From Verrucomicrobiales bacterium (GTDB taxonomy: Bacteria; Verrucomicrobiota; Verrucomicrobiia; Verrucomicrobiales; DEV007), in contig JAHEJT010000016.1 of the NCBI GenBank assembly GCA_024638765.1, positions 1 to 55,124 on the forward strand: a stretch of 55,124 nucleotides of DNA, in the 5' to 3' direction. The notes under the pieces were generated by a model. It had not been told where the DNA came from. It did no database searches and saw only the letters and a program-made list of their open reading frames with translations. Numbering within the stretch: position 1 is the first letter of the stretch; each line of letters starts with the position of its first letter. The position numbers were made by a program, and so were the translations under genes. Below are positions 40,134 through 47,390 of the stretch, piece after piece.

Positions 40134-40178
40134 AGAAGCTTCCCCTCTCCCTCTGGGAGAGGGTTAGGTTGAGGGGGA
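40134..40178 (+). repeat. CCCTCTCCC palindromic repeat, copy 3
   Basis: AGAAGCTTCCCCTCTCCCTC then TGGGAGAGGGTTAGG, identical to copy 1 over the first 35 bases including the left flank AGAAGCTT. Then GTTGAGGGGGAGAGG. The shared left flank shows the repeated unit is longer than the palindrome. The rest of 39973-40223 shows no gene. Confidence 0.85.
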
Positions 40179-40223
40179 GAGGTTTGAAGCAGCTCTCAAG
40201 TTGTTGAGAAATCGGTTGATCGT

Positions 40224-41927
40224 ATGTCTCCCCCAGCACTGAAACTCCGCCTCGTCCAGGCCTACCGCCTCGCCGTCTTGCTGGGCATTCTCTGGCTCCT
40301 GCGGGCGCAGCATGAATGGGTCGCCGCCCAGCGCGGGGTCCCGGTCCTCGCTTTCGAGGAGGTGCAGGGGTTTTACTCCGAAGGAGCCCGGCTCGGCGCG
40401 GTCAATCCGGACACCGGTGGTCAGGTCGTCTTCGATCGGAAAGAACGCGAAGTCGGATTCGTCATCCAGACGTCGCCGCACAGCGACGGAATCGTGGGGT
40501 ATTCCGGACCTACAAATACCTTGATCGCTTTCGATGAGGAAAGCCGAATCATTGGAGCGAAAGTGCTCCGCAGCGGCGACACGCCGGACCACCTGGACCT
40601 CGTGCTCGATGACCCCGGGTTTCTGGCGTCTTACGAAGGGCGCACTTGGGAGGAGGCCGGGCAAGCGAGCGATGTCGACGGTGTCAGCGGTGCGACTCTC
40701 ACGAGTCTCGCGATCCGGGAGGGAATTCTCTTCCGGCTCGCCGGAGAACGCGTCAATCTGCGCTTTCCCGATTCGATTACGTTGGAGGAAGCGCGCGAGA
40801 TCTTCCCCGAGGCACTGCGATTGGAACCCATGCGCGGGCGGCGGGAATCCTTCGTTGTGATTGGCGCAGGGGATCGCGTCGTGGGGCACCTCCTGCGCAC
40901 CGGTCATCTCGCCGACCGCGTGCAGGGATACAAGGGTCCGACCGATGTCCTCATCGCTCTCGATGAAACGGGGGAAACCGTGATGACGGTACGGATTCGA
41001 TCGAGTTACGATACGCCCGAGTACGTCCGGGACGTGGCGCGGGACCGTCATTACCGGGCCAAGTTCGAAGGACAGGCAGTCGCCTCGGTGGCGGATATCG
41101 ATCTCGAGTCAGGAGAAATCGAGGGAGTCAGCGGCGCGACGATGACGAGCCTGGCCATGGTGGAAAGTGTGCGCGAAGCGCTACGGGAATGGCGTGCGGA
41201 AGCGCCGGATAGTGGCGGCGGCCTGCGTTTTGCGGCACGGGACGCGGGCCTGGTAATTGTCATCGTATTGGGGCTGCTGATGGCGTTCACGGATTTGCAT
41301 GGCCGGAAAACGTTGCGGCGCGTCTACCAGGTTGGATTGATTGTTTACTTGGGATTCATCAGCGGCGATATGCTCGCGCAGGCGTTGCTGCTCGGGTGGA
41401 CGCAAAGCGGGATTGCCTGGAGCACGGCGCCGGGCCTGGTGCTGCTGGTAGCGGCTTCGTTCCTGGTGCCGGCGGCGACCGGCCGGCAAGTCTACTGCCA
41501 TCACATTTGCCCGCACGGCGCCGCACAGCAGCTTTTGATGCGCTGGGTGCCCAAGAAGTGGCGGCTTTCCCTTCCCCACGCGCTTGCGCGGATCGGTGAA
41601 CGCGGACTTCCGATGCTGCTCCTGTTCTGGGTGCTTCTTGTCGGGATGCTGGGGCTTGGATTTGATCTCGCCGGTATCGAGCCCTTCGATGCTTACATCG
41701 TGCGTGCCGCAGGGATCGCGACGATTGCCGTATTTGTGATAGGCCTTTTGGTGTCCGCCTTCGTGCCCATGGCGTACTGTCGCTTCGGCTGTCCGACAGG
41801 GCGCCTGCTCGAGTTCGTCCGGTTCCGGCGCGGCGGCGAGCATTTTGGCAGGCGGGAAATTCTTGGTGGAGTGTTTCTCGTGATTGCGGTGGGGCTGTAC
41901 TTGGGAAGGGAGTTCTTCTTCTCGTGA
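40224..41927 (+). CDS. Membrane protein with two FMN-binding (flavinylation) domains and NosR/NapH-like polyferredoxin region
   Basis: The 567-residue protein starts with a signal/anchor helix (LAVLLGILWLLR) followed by two periplasmic FMN_bind domains. Each has the covalent flavinylation motif of NqrC/RnfG/NosR proteins: SGATLTS (155-161, flavinyl site T160) and SGATMTS (303-309, T308). Then come about five membrane helices and two cysteine clusters, CHHICP (C425, C429) and CRFGCP (C519, C523). In NosR/NapH these sites are CxxxCP and bind 4Fe-4S clusters, but with additional cysteines; here only two per site are seen, so the cluster type is uncertain. It probably moves electrons between the membrane and periplasm through two covalently bound FMNs. 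The next gene is the flavin transferase apbE, overlapping by four bases. Confidence 0.9.
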   Translation: MSPPALKLRLVQAYRLAVLLGILWLLRAQHEWVAAQRGVPVLAFEEVQGFYSEGARLGAVNPDTGGQVVFDRKEREVGFVIQTSPHSDGIVGYSGPTNTLIAFDEESRIIGAKVLRSGDTPDHLDLVLDDPGFLASYEGRTWEEAGQASDVDGVSGATLTSLAIREGILFRLAGERVNLRFPDSITLEEAREIFPEALRLEPMRGRRESFVVIGAGDRVVGHLLRTGHLADRVQGYKGPTDVLIALDETGETVMTVRIRSSYDTPEYVRDVARDRHYRAKFEGQAVASVADIDLESGEIEGVSGATMTSLAMVESVREALREWRAEAPDSGGGLRFAARDAGLVIVIVLGLLMAFTDLHGRKTLRRVYQVGLIVYLGFISGDMLAQALLLGWTQSGIAWSTAPGLVLLVAASFLVPAATGRQVYCHHICPHGAAQQLLMRWVPKKWRLSLPHALARIGERGLPMLLLFWVLLVGMLGLGFDLAGIEPFDAYIVRAAGIATIAVFVIGLLVSAFVPMAYCRFGCPTGRLLEFVRFRRGGEHFGRREILGGVFLVIAVGLYLGREFFFS

Positions 41928-43051
41928 AACCTGTAGGTGCGAGCGTGAGCGAGTACCTGGACGGGGTGAAGGCTGCGAGAGCGGGTAATCGCTCACGCTC
42001 GCACCTACATCGTCTCGGAGCAGTCTTACTGGTTCTCCTGGCGATTTCGGGATGCCAGAAACGCAATACGGCGCCACCCCTGGACAAAAGAGCCATTCTC
42101 AGCGGCGCCGCCATGGGAACCACCTGGCGCGTAACGGTGTCCCGGCAACTCACCGAAAAAGCGCACGACGAGTTGCGCGAAGCCGTCACCGCGCGGCTCG
42201 AGGAGATTGAGGCAAAAATGTCGCACTGGCGGGAAGACTCGGAGGTGTCGGTTTTCAATCGGGCGGGCGCCATCGCGCGTGTCGAAGTATCGGAGGAGAC
42301 GGCATGGGTGGTGGCGTTTGCGCAGGAAATGCGCGTGCAGTCGCGAGGCGCCTTCGATGTCACGGTGGCGACCGAAGTCGCAGCACGTGGGTTCGGGCCG
42401 GAGTCGCTACGGCCGGCTGCAGAGGAAAATGTGCCGCGCGGAGGAGGAGGAGAACACCTCCAGGTCTCCACCGAGCCGCCGTTTCTGCTGAAGGAGCTCG
42501 GCGGGCTTGCCATCGATTTGTCGGGGGTGGCCAAGGGATACGCGGTGGACCAGGTGGCGGCGCTGCTCGACGCGAAGAGATTTGAAAATTACCTGGTGGA
42601 ACTCGGCGGCGAACTCAAGGGCCGGGGCCGCGCGCCGGACGGCGATTGGTGGGCCATCGGGTTGGAGAATCCCGATCCACTCGGCCGGAAAGCTCCGGTG
42701 GCGGTGGAACTGCGCAACGAAGCGATCGCGACTTCGGGCAATTACCGGTTGTTTCGACAGGACGCAGACGGGGGCATCCGGTCGCACTTGATCGATCCGC
42801 GCTCGGAAAAAGATCAGGACCAGCTGTTTCGATCGGTGAGCGTGATTCATCCGTCGGCGGCGGAAGCGGATGCGTGGGCCACCGCGCTCTTCGTGATGGG
42901 GGAAGAGGAGGGACTGGCGGTAGCGGCGCGGAGCGGATTGGTGGCCCGGTTTGTCGAATCGCCCAAATCCGGCATGTCTCGCGGCAGATCGACGGCGTCT
43001 TTTGACGAGCGGGAGGTGGTTGGTTCTCGGTTGCCGGTGCAGGAAAAGTAG
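41924..43051 (+). CDS. apbE: FAD:protein FMN transferase, ApbE lipoprotein
   Basis: The 375-residue protein overlaps the preceding stop as GTGA. ApbE attaches FMN from FAD to the Thr of SGATxT motifs; the substrate is most likely the protein just upstream, with two such sites. Family motifs are MGTTWRVTVSR, DLSGVAKGYAVDQVAALL, YLVELGGELKGRGR, TSGNYRLFR, HLIDPRS and AEADAWATALFVMG. The signal peptide ends LLVLLAISGC (lipobox), so it is a periplasm-facing lipoprotein. Residues about 4-28, before the lipobox, are encoded by an inverted pair of REP elements (41933-42008). A later GTG at 41966 would still leave a basic n-region. The TAG stop is the head of another REP pair. Confidence 0.93.
   Translation: MKPVGASVSEYLDGVKAARAGNRSRSHLHRLGAVLLVLLAISGCQKRNTAPPLDKRAILSGAAMGTTWRVTVSRQLTEKAHDELREAVTARLEEIEAKMSHWREDSEVSVFNRAGAIARVEVSEETAWVVAFAQEMRVQSRGAFDVTVATEVAARGFGPESLRPAAEENVPRGGGGEHLQVSTEPPFLLKELGGLAIDLSGVAKGYAVDQVAALLDAKRFENYLVELGGELKGRGRAPDGDWWAIGLENPDPLGRKAPVAVELRNEAIATSGNYRLFRQDADGGIRSHLIDPRSEKDQDQLFRSVSVIHPSAAEADAWATALFVMGEEEGLAVAARSGLVARFVESPKSGMSRGRSTASFDEREVVGSRLPVQEK
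41933..42008. repeat. Inverted pair of 25-base GTAG-REPs (family B) inside apbE
   Basis: Copy 1 (41933-41957) begins GTAGGTGCGAGCGTGAGCGA and ends GTACC. Copy 2 (41984-42008) is inverted and differs in one base of 25. A third copy at 43806-43830 (minus) is identical to copy 1. The pair is translated as the N-terminal region of ApbE if the GTG at 41924 is the start. Confidence 0.9.
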
Positions 43052-43105
43052 CACAGGCATCCTGCCTGTGATTTCTTGAGCAGACAGGCAAGAGGCCCGT
43101 CCTAC
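43048..43105. repeat. GTAG-REP pair (family C) filling the apbE 3' space
   Basis: GTAG-CACAGGC-ATCCT-GCCTGTG (43048-43070) faces an inverted element reading GTAG-GACGGGC-CTCTT-GCCTGTC (43105-43082). The first GTAG contains the TAG stop of apbE; the second begins two bases beyond the TGA stop of the convergent membrane-protein gene. The whole intergenic space is repeat. Confidence 0.85.
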
Positions 43106-43107
43106 TT

Positions 43108-43683
43108 TCAAGCCGCCGAGGGCTTGATCAACGCCGCCATGACGAGGCCGGCGAGCAGCCAGTGGACGGCGGCGTCGATGACGTTGGGGACGACAAAACT
43201 TACCGGAAACTCCCACCAGATGTGGTAGGGGACGTGGGAGAAGATTCCCGCGAACAATCCGGCGAGCATCGTGAAACCAACCCGGCCGAGATAATTGAGG
43301 CCGTTTGCCGCGGCGGCGAGGAGGATGGCGATGATAAAGGCCGAGGCGAGGTTCGTGGCGAAGGTCTTCCCGATGGCGGCGCCCATTCTGAATTCGAATT
43401 CACCGGGGCGGATCACGCCGAAGAAGATGGGGCCCCGGTTCCAGTTGTCCATTGATTCGGGTCCGTGGGGCTCTGCGCCCTCGGGAAGTTTGTCCGGGTG
43501 CGGCATCAGGAACATGCTGTGTTCCGGTGCGTTCTTTTTCAGGACTGCCGCGACTTCGGCTTCGTTCTCGACCGGCTTGATGGGCGTCATGTGCCAGCCG
43601 AGGGCCATGTAGGAAACGGTGCCCCAGACTTGGAGGACGATGGCGCCGAGGACGACCGCGAGGAGGAGTCTTGGGATGCTCAT
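43108..43683 (-). CDS. Hypothetical membrane protein
   Basis: The protein has 191 residues with an N-terminal helix (LLLAVVLGAIVLQVWGTV), a soluble, probably periplasmic segment (about 30-100; WHMTPIKPVENEAEVAAVLKKN) and three more helices near the C-terminus. The GWHMTP and NWNRGPIFFGVIRPGEFEF parts look conserved in style, but I do not recognise a family. It is convergent with apbE, and a REP pair separates the stop codons. The neighbourhood offers no clear function. Confidence 0.75.
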   Translation of the reverse strand: MSIPRLLLAVVLGAIVLQVWGTVSYMALGWHMTPIKPVENEAEVAAVLKKNAPEHSMFLMPHPDKLPEGAEPHGPESMDNWNRGPIFFGVIRPGEFEFRMGAAIGKTFATNLASAFIIAILLAAAANGLNYLGRVGFTMLAGLFAGIFSHVPYHIWWEFPVSFVVPNVIDAAVHWLLAGLVMAALIKPSAA

Positions 43684-43826
43684 GGGGATCGGAGTAAAAG
43701 GTGGGAAAGTGAAAGGTAAAAAGTATCATCAACCAGACCGGGCCCAGAATTGCTAAACACTGACTGCTGAAAACTGTTTACTGATTACTGAATACTCGGT
43801 CGCAGGGTACTCGCTCACGCTCGCAC
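43684..43826. other. Intergenic, AT-rich tract and REP
   Basis: Contains ACTGACTGCTGAAAACTG and TTTACTGATTACTGAATACT (43757-43797), a diverged relative of the 17-mer tract at 664, and ends in the family B REP. No gene is seen. Confidence 0.5.
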
Positions 43827-43830
43827 CTAC
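43806..43830 (-). repeat. GTAG-REP family B, third copy
   Basis: On the minus strand it begins GTAGGTGCGAGCGTGAGCGA and ends GTACC, identical in 25 of 25 positions to 41933-41957. Its GTAG contains the TAG stop codon (43829-43827) of the sulfatase gene. Confidence 0.9.
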
Positions 43831-45551
43831 TTCTCTCTTTTCGATTTCCCGGCTGCTTTCTTCTTGTCGCTCCCCGGCCAGGGAAGGACGTGGGCGCGCT
43901 CGGCGTAAGCTTGCCAGAGGGCCGCCATTTGTTCGACTCTCTCCGGTTGCCGCGCTGCCAGGTCTTTCTGTTCGGTGCGATCCTTTTTGAGGTCGTAAAG
44001 TTCCCAGGCGCCATTGCGGCCCTTGGCGACAAGTTTAAGGTCGCCGACCCGGACCGCACGATTGCCTTCGTGTTCCCAGTAAATAGCGGTGCGCTTTTTC
44101 CGAATGAGATTGCCGCCGCCCTCAAATGCGGGCGCCAGGCTCAGGCCTTCCATGGAATGAATTGCCTGATCTCCCTCGTGAAATTTTTCAGGATATTTGG
44201 CGCCGCTGAGATCCACGCAGGTGGCCATGATATCGATGAGATGGCCGGGGGTGTGCTCCAGTTTTCCCAGCAGCTTGGAATCGATCCCGTCTGGCCAATG
44301 TGCGATCAGAGGACTGGAAATACCGCCCTCGTGGACCCAGTGCTTATATTCCCGGAAGGGCGTGTTGGACGCGTTGGCCCATTCGAGCCCGTAAGCCACG
44401 TAGGTATCGGGGGGGCCGGGCATGACGCCGTGACCTCGCCGGAGTCGCTTGCCGTCCCGGGTCTTGAAAGGGACCATGTCGACCTGCAACTCATCGGGTT
44501 TCATGGGCTCGAGCTGCTCGGGCGGGTTGGGATCGCCACGGCTTCCGTTTTCCTCGGCGCAGCCTCCGTTGTCGGCGATGAAAAAAATGAGAGTTTCTTC
44601 GAGTTCGCCGGTGCCCTCGAGGGCCTCGATGATACGGCCAATACCCTGGTCCATCCTGTCGATCATGGCGGCGTAAACTTCCATGCGCCTTTCGAACCAG
44701 GCCTGATCCTCACCGACATCTTCCCAGAGGCGTGCCTTGGGATCACGCGGGGTCAGGGGCCAATCAGGGTTTACCAGCCCCAACTCGATCATGCGCCGAT
44801 GGCGTTGGGCGCGCAGGGCGTCCCAGCCTTCGGAGTACTTTCCCTTGTACTTGGCGATATCGCTCTCACGGGCGTGCATCGGCCAGTGCGGGCAGGTGAA
44901 GGGGACATAGAGAAAGAACGGTTGATCCCCATCATGGAAATGGTGATCGTAAACACAACGCACCGCGAAATCGCAGATCGCGTCGGTGTAATAGAAGTCA
45001 TCCGACACCATCGCCGGCGGAATCTGAGTGTTGTCGAGCGTGAGAGAATTGGGATCGTAAAAACTTCCGGCGCCATGGATGGTGCCGAAGAAACGGTCGA
45101 ACCCGCGCTGCAGCGGCCAGTTGTCTTTGGGGCCGTCAGGCTTAACCTCCTTGGTGACATGCCATTTGCCGGACATGTAAGTGGCGTATCCGGCGGGCTT
45201 GAGAACTTCGGCGACGGTAACGCAGTTGCGATTGAGGTCGCCGCGGTATCCGTCGTGCCCGCGATCGTTCATCATGTGACCGACGCCGGCCTGGTGGGGA
45301 TAAAGGCCGGTCATCAATGAGGCTCGGGTGGGACAGCAGCGGGCAGTGTTGTAAAACTGGGTAAACCGCAGGCCGTTATCCGCAAGACGCTGCAGGTTGG
45401 GGGTCTCGATCTCGCTGCCGTAAGGAGAGATATCGGAGATGCCCATGTCGTCGGCCATCATCAGGATGATGTTGGGCCTTGGCGGCGGAGCCGCAGCGGC
45501 GGTCCAGAGCAGGCAGACCAGAGAGGCGAGAAGTGAGCAGAGGGGTTTCAT
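43827..45551 (-). CDS. Secreted arylsulfatase-type sulfatase (family S1)
   Basis: The 574-residue protein has a signal peptide ending LLWTAAAAPPP, the N-terminal RPNIILMMADDMGISDISPYG with metal aspartates D34/D35, and the formylglycine signature C72-C-P-T-R76 (CCPTRASLMTG). Further family landmarks are YATYMSGKWH, IFFIADNGGCAEEN and the C-terminal GDLKLVAKGRNGAWELYDLKKDRTE. The length and N-terminus resemble arylsulfatase A-type enzymes of PVC bacteria. It is divergent from the DUF4336 gene at 45617. Its stop codon is contributed by the REP at 43806. Confidence 0.94.
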   Translation of the reverse strand: MKPLCSLLASLVCLLWTAAAAPPPRPNIILMMADDMGISDISPYGSEIETPNLQRLADNGLRFTQFYNTARCCPTRASLMTGLYPHQAGVGHMMNDRGHDGYRGDLNRNCVTVAEVLKPAGYATYMSGKWHVTKEVKPDGPKDNWPLQRGFDRFFGTIHGAGSFYDPNSLTLDNTQIPPAMVSDDFYYTDAICDFAVRCVYDHHFHDGDQPFFLYVPFTCPHWPMHARESDIAKYKGKYSEGWDALRAQRHRRMIELGLVNPDWPLTPRDPKARLWEDVGEDQAWFERRMEVYAAMIDRMDQGIGRIIEALEGTGELEETLIFFIADNGGCAEENGSRGDPNPPEQLEPMKPDELQVDMVPFKTRDGKRLRRGHGVMPGPPDTYVAYGLEWANASNTPFREYKHWVHEGGISSPLIAHWPDGIDSKLLGKLEHTPGHLIDIMATCVDLSGAKYPEKFHEGDQAIHSMEGLSLAPAFEGGGNLIRKKRTAIYWEHEGNRAVRVGDLKLVAKGRNGAWELYDLKKDRTEQKDLAARQPERVEQMAALWQAYAERAHVLPWPGSDKKKAAGKSKREK

Positions 45552-45616
45552 AGCGCGGAGAGGCCGTGTCCGGATTTGATGGACAGAATACCGGGGAATC
45601 GTGAAAGGATTAAAGC

Positions 45617-46309
45617 ATGGAATCGCGGAAAGACGGGCAGCTCCGCGAAGTTGCCGAAAACCTCTGGGAGGTGAGTCAGCCGCTACCAGTCGCGGGAATC
45701 AATTTTGGACACCGCATGACGGTGGCGCGGCTCGCTTCAGGTGAGCTTGTGGTCCATTCACCGGTGGCCTGGAACGCGGAGCTGGAGGCCGAGTTAAGAG
45801 TGCTGGGAGATCCTCGCTACTTTGTCGCGCCGAGCCGGTTCCATGATCTCTTCTGGGCTTCCTGGTCCGAAAAAATGCGCGGTTCGCGATTCTACGGAGT
45901 GCCGGGGATGCGCCGCCGCTTTTCTTTTATGGAAACGTTGGCGGAGGGCGGCAAGGATCCGTGGGGCTCGGAACTGGAGCGGGTATCGTTGGCGGGAATG
46001 CCTTGGGCAAACGAAAATGTCTTTCTGCATTCTCCCAGCAGGACACTCATCGTGGCCGATATGCTGTTTAATCTCGGTGAGCCGGGGCCCGCACTCTCGC
46101 GGATCATGATGCGGGTGTTCGGTATTTCCGCGCATGCCGGCACTTCCCGGTTTTATCGCTTTGCGATTCGCGACCGCCCGGCTTTTTGGGAATCTCTGCG
46201 GCAGGTGATGGATCTGGAATTCGACCGTATCATCGTGGGCCACGGAGAGAATGTCTCGCGCCACGGCCGCGAAGTGCTGCGGGAGGCTTACCGCTGGTTG
46301 CGCGCTTGA
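45617..46309 (+). CDS. DUF4336 (metallo-beta-lactamase-like) protein
   Basis: The 230-residue protein matches DUF4336: an N-terminal LWEVSQPLPVAGINFGHRMTVARL, ELVVHSPVAW, PRYFVAPSRFHDLFWASWSEKM, LIVADMLFNLGEPGP, and the C-terminal DRIIVGHGENVSRHG. The fold is predicted to be like a metallo-beta-lactamase but lacks the classical HxHxDH. No function is established. It starts 65 bases from the divergent sulfatase gene and ends 163 bases from the convergent dodecin gene. No signal peptide is present, so it is probably cytoplasmic. Confidence 0.82.
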   Translation: MESRKDGQLREVAENLWEVSQPLPVAGINFGHRMTVARLASGELVVHSPVAWNAELEAELRVLGDPRYFVAPSRFHDLFWASWSEKMRGSRFYGVPGMRRRFSFMETLAEGGKDPWGSELERVSLAGMPWANENVFLHSPSRTLIVADMLFNLGEPGPALSRIMMRVFGISAHAGTSRFYRFAIRDRPAFWESLRQVMDLEFDRIIVGHGENVSRHGREVLREAYRWLRA

Positions 46310-46325
46310 GGCGGATAAGCCGTCG

Positions 46326-46475
46326 ATGAGTGCGAAGTCCGCGCCTGGAGGAGGGCCTCCGGGACCGGCAACCGGTACCTGTGGCGGTAATGCGGCTGCC
46401 GGCCTCGGAAGGCTATGCTACTACTATGGTTGCTACAGAAAGGAGGGAAAAAATGTTTGCAGTCATGCGCTCTAA
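46326..46475 (+). CDS. Possible small Gly/Cys/Tyr-rich peptide
   Basis: A 49-codon frame encodes a Gly/Pro/Ala-rich first half (APGGGPPGPATGTCGGNAAAG) and a second half with clustered Tyr and Cys (GRLCYYYGCYRKEGKNVCSH), four cysteines in all. It lies in the convergent space between DUF4336 and dodecin. The ribosome site is weak. I do not recognise it; it may be noise or a small secreted or modified peptide. Confidence 0.2.
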   Translation: MSAKSAPGGGPPGPATGTCGGNAAAGLGRLCYYYGCYRKEGKNVCSHAL

Positions 46476-46494
46476 TCTCCGAGGACAAAAGTGA
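46453..46494 (+). CDS. 13-residue open frame behind a perfect Shine-Dalgarno
   Basis: AGGAGG (46441-46446) is spaced six bases from an ATG opening MFAVMRSNLRGQK, ending at 46494 inside the antisense of dodecin. The site is the strongest ribosome-binding match in this part of the window, but the product is tiny and unsupported. Confidence 0.15.
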   Translation: MFAVMRSNLRGQK

Positions 46495-46672
46495 TCTTCG
46501 CGTTGACGCGGTATTCTGTCACCTTGCCGTCTTTGACTTTGCCCTGGATGCCTTCGACGTAAACACTCTTGATGCCGCGCACCGTTTTTGAGGCTTCTTT
46601 AACAGCGGCATCAATTGCTTTCTCGACCGAGTCGCCCTCGGCGATGACTTCGATTACTTTTGCGACAGACAT
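46472..46672 (-). CDS. Dodecin-family flavin-binding protein
   Basis: The protein has 66 residues, matching the dodecin fold (a beta-alpha-beta-beta unit that forms a hollow dodecamer): MSVAKVIEVIAEGDSVEKAI, KEASKTVRGIKSVYVEG and TEYRVNAKITFVL. Dodecins store flavins. In characterised dodecins a tryptophan stacks on the isoalloxazine ring; this protein has no tryptophan and shows Y or S at the matching place (KSVYVEG), so flavin binding may be weak or different. It stands 80 bases downstream of the DUF4332 gene on the same strand. A purine-rich GAGAGAAAAAA tract lies before the ATG. Confidence 0.9.
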   Translation of the reverse strand: MSVAKVIEVIAEGDSVEKAIDAAVKEASKTVRGIKSVYVEGIQGKVKDGKVTEYRVNAKITFVLGD

Positions 46673-46752
46673 TTTTTTCTCTCTCTTCAGGGGGTTTGAG
46701 GTTTCTACCGCGACCGCGTTCCTTGTGGAGGCGACCGCCGGCTACAAACGTA

Positions 46753-47160
46753 TCAATAGCTGACGACGCGCGGAAGCTTTTTCGCTTGTTTTACCCAACG
46801 CGCGACCATGCTCGGAGCGGGCGGTCGTTTGCAGAGGTGTTTGGAAGCATTGGTCTTTTTCATCGCGGCGTATAAATTTTCAGGCTTGCGATGGGAGAGT
46901 TCCACGACGGTATCGACACCGCTGGATTCGAGAAGCTCTGCGTACTGGCCCGCAACCCCTTTGACGCGAAAGAGATCGGCGTGGTTGACCCACTTGAGGA
47001 CCAGTTTCTTTGAGATATCGCATTCTTTGACGATCTGGTCGCGACCCTTGGGAGTGCGGCCCCTCTCGAGGAGTTTGTTTACCGAAGTGATCTTGCCACT
47101 CTTGAGTTTTCGGGAGTAGGAGGCGGCGATTCCTTCGATATCGGACAATTTCTTGGCCAT
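46753..47160 (-). CDS. DUF4332 protein
   Basis: The protein has 135 residues with the tandem helix-hairpin-helix-like pattern of DUF4332: LSDIEGIAASYSRKLKSGKITSVNKLLERG (first unit) and LFRVKGVAGQYAELLESSGVDTVVELS (second unit), ending with a basic tail. DUF4332 resembles DNA-binding or protein-binding HhH modules; no activity is established. It precedes dodecin on the same strand (80-base gap) and the two may be co-transcribed. A Shine-Dalgarno is not obvious. The 230-base gap to the cupredoxin gene (47161-47390) shows no gene. Confidence 0.82.
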   Translation of the reverse strand: MAKKLSDIEGIAASYSRKLKSGKITSVNKLLERGRTPKGRDQIVKECDISKKLVLKWVNHADLFRVKGVAGQYAELLESSGVDTVVELSHRKPENLYAAMKKTNASKHLCKRPPAPSMVARWVKQAKKLPRVVSY

Positions 47161-47390
47161 GATTCTTTATGGTTTATCTGTTATTTCTTTCGGATTCTGA
47201 GTAATGCGCGAACGCCGACGATCCCAAATCGGGTTGCGCCCGCGGGTGCGGCCCTGGCAGGCCACTCTGATTGTATAGAGAGGTTCCCGGCGCAAAAAGT
47301 CACAGGCCGGACCCCGCTATTCGAAAAACCGTCGCCGGGGCGGCCTCGGCCCCGCATTCGAGGATTGTCCGGGGTTGATCCCGGCGCGCC

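Noticed and set aside
43890-45320. 476-codon plus-strand frame opposite the second sulfatase
   Set aside because: Antisense; the minus strand carries CCPTR and other sulfatase motifs.
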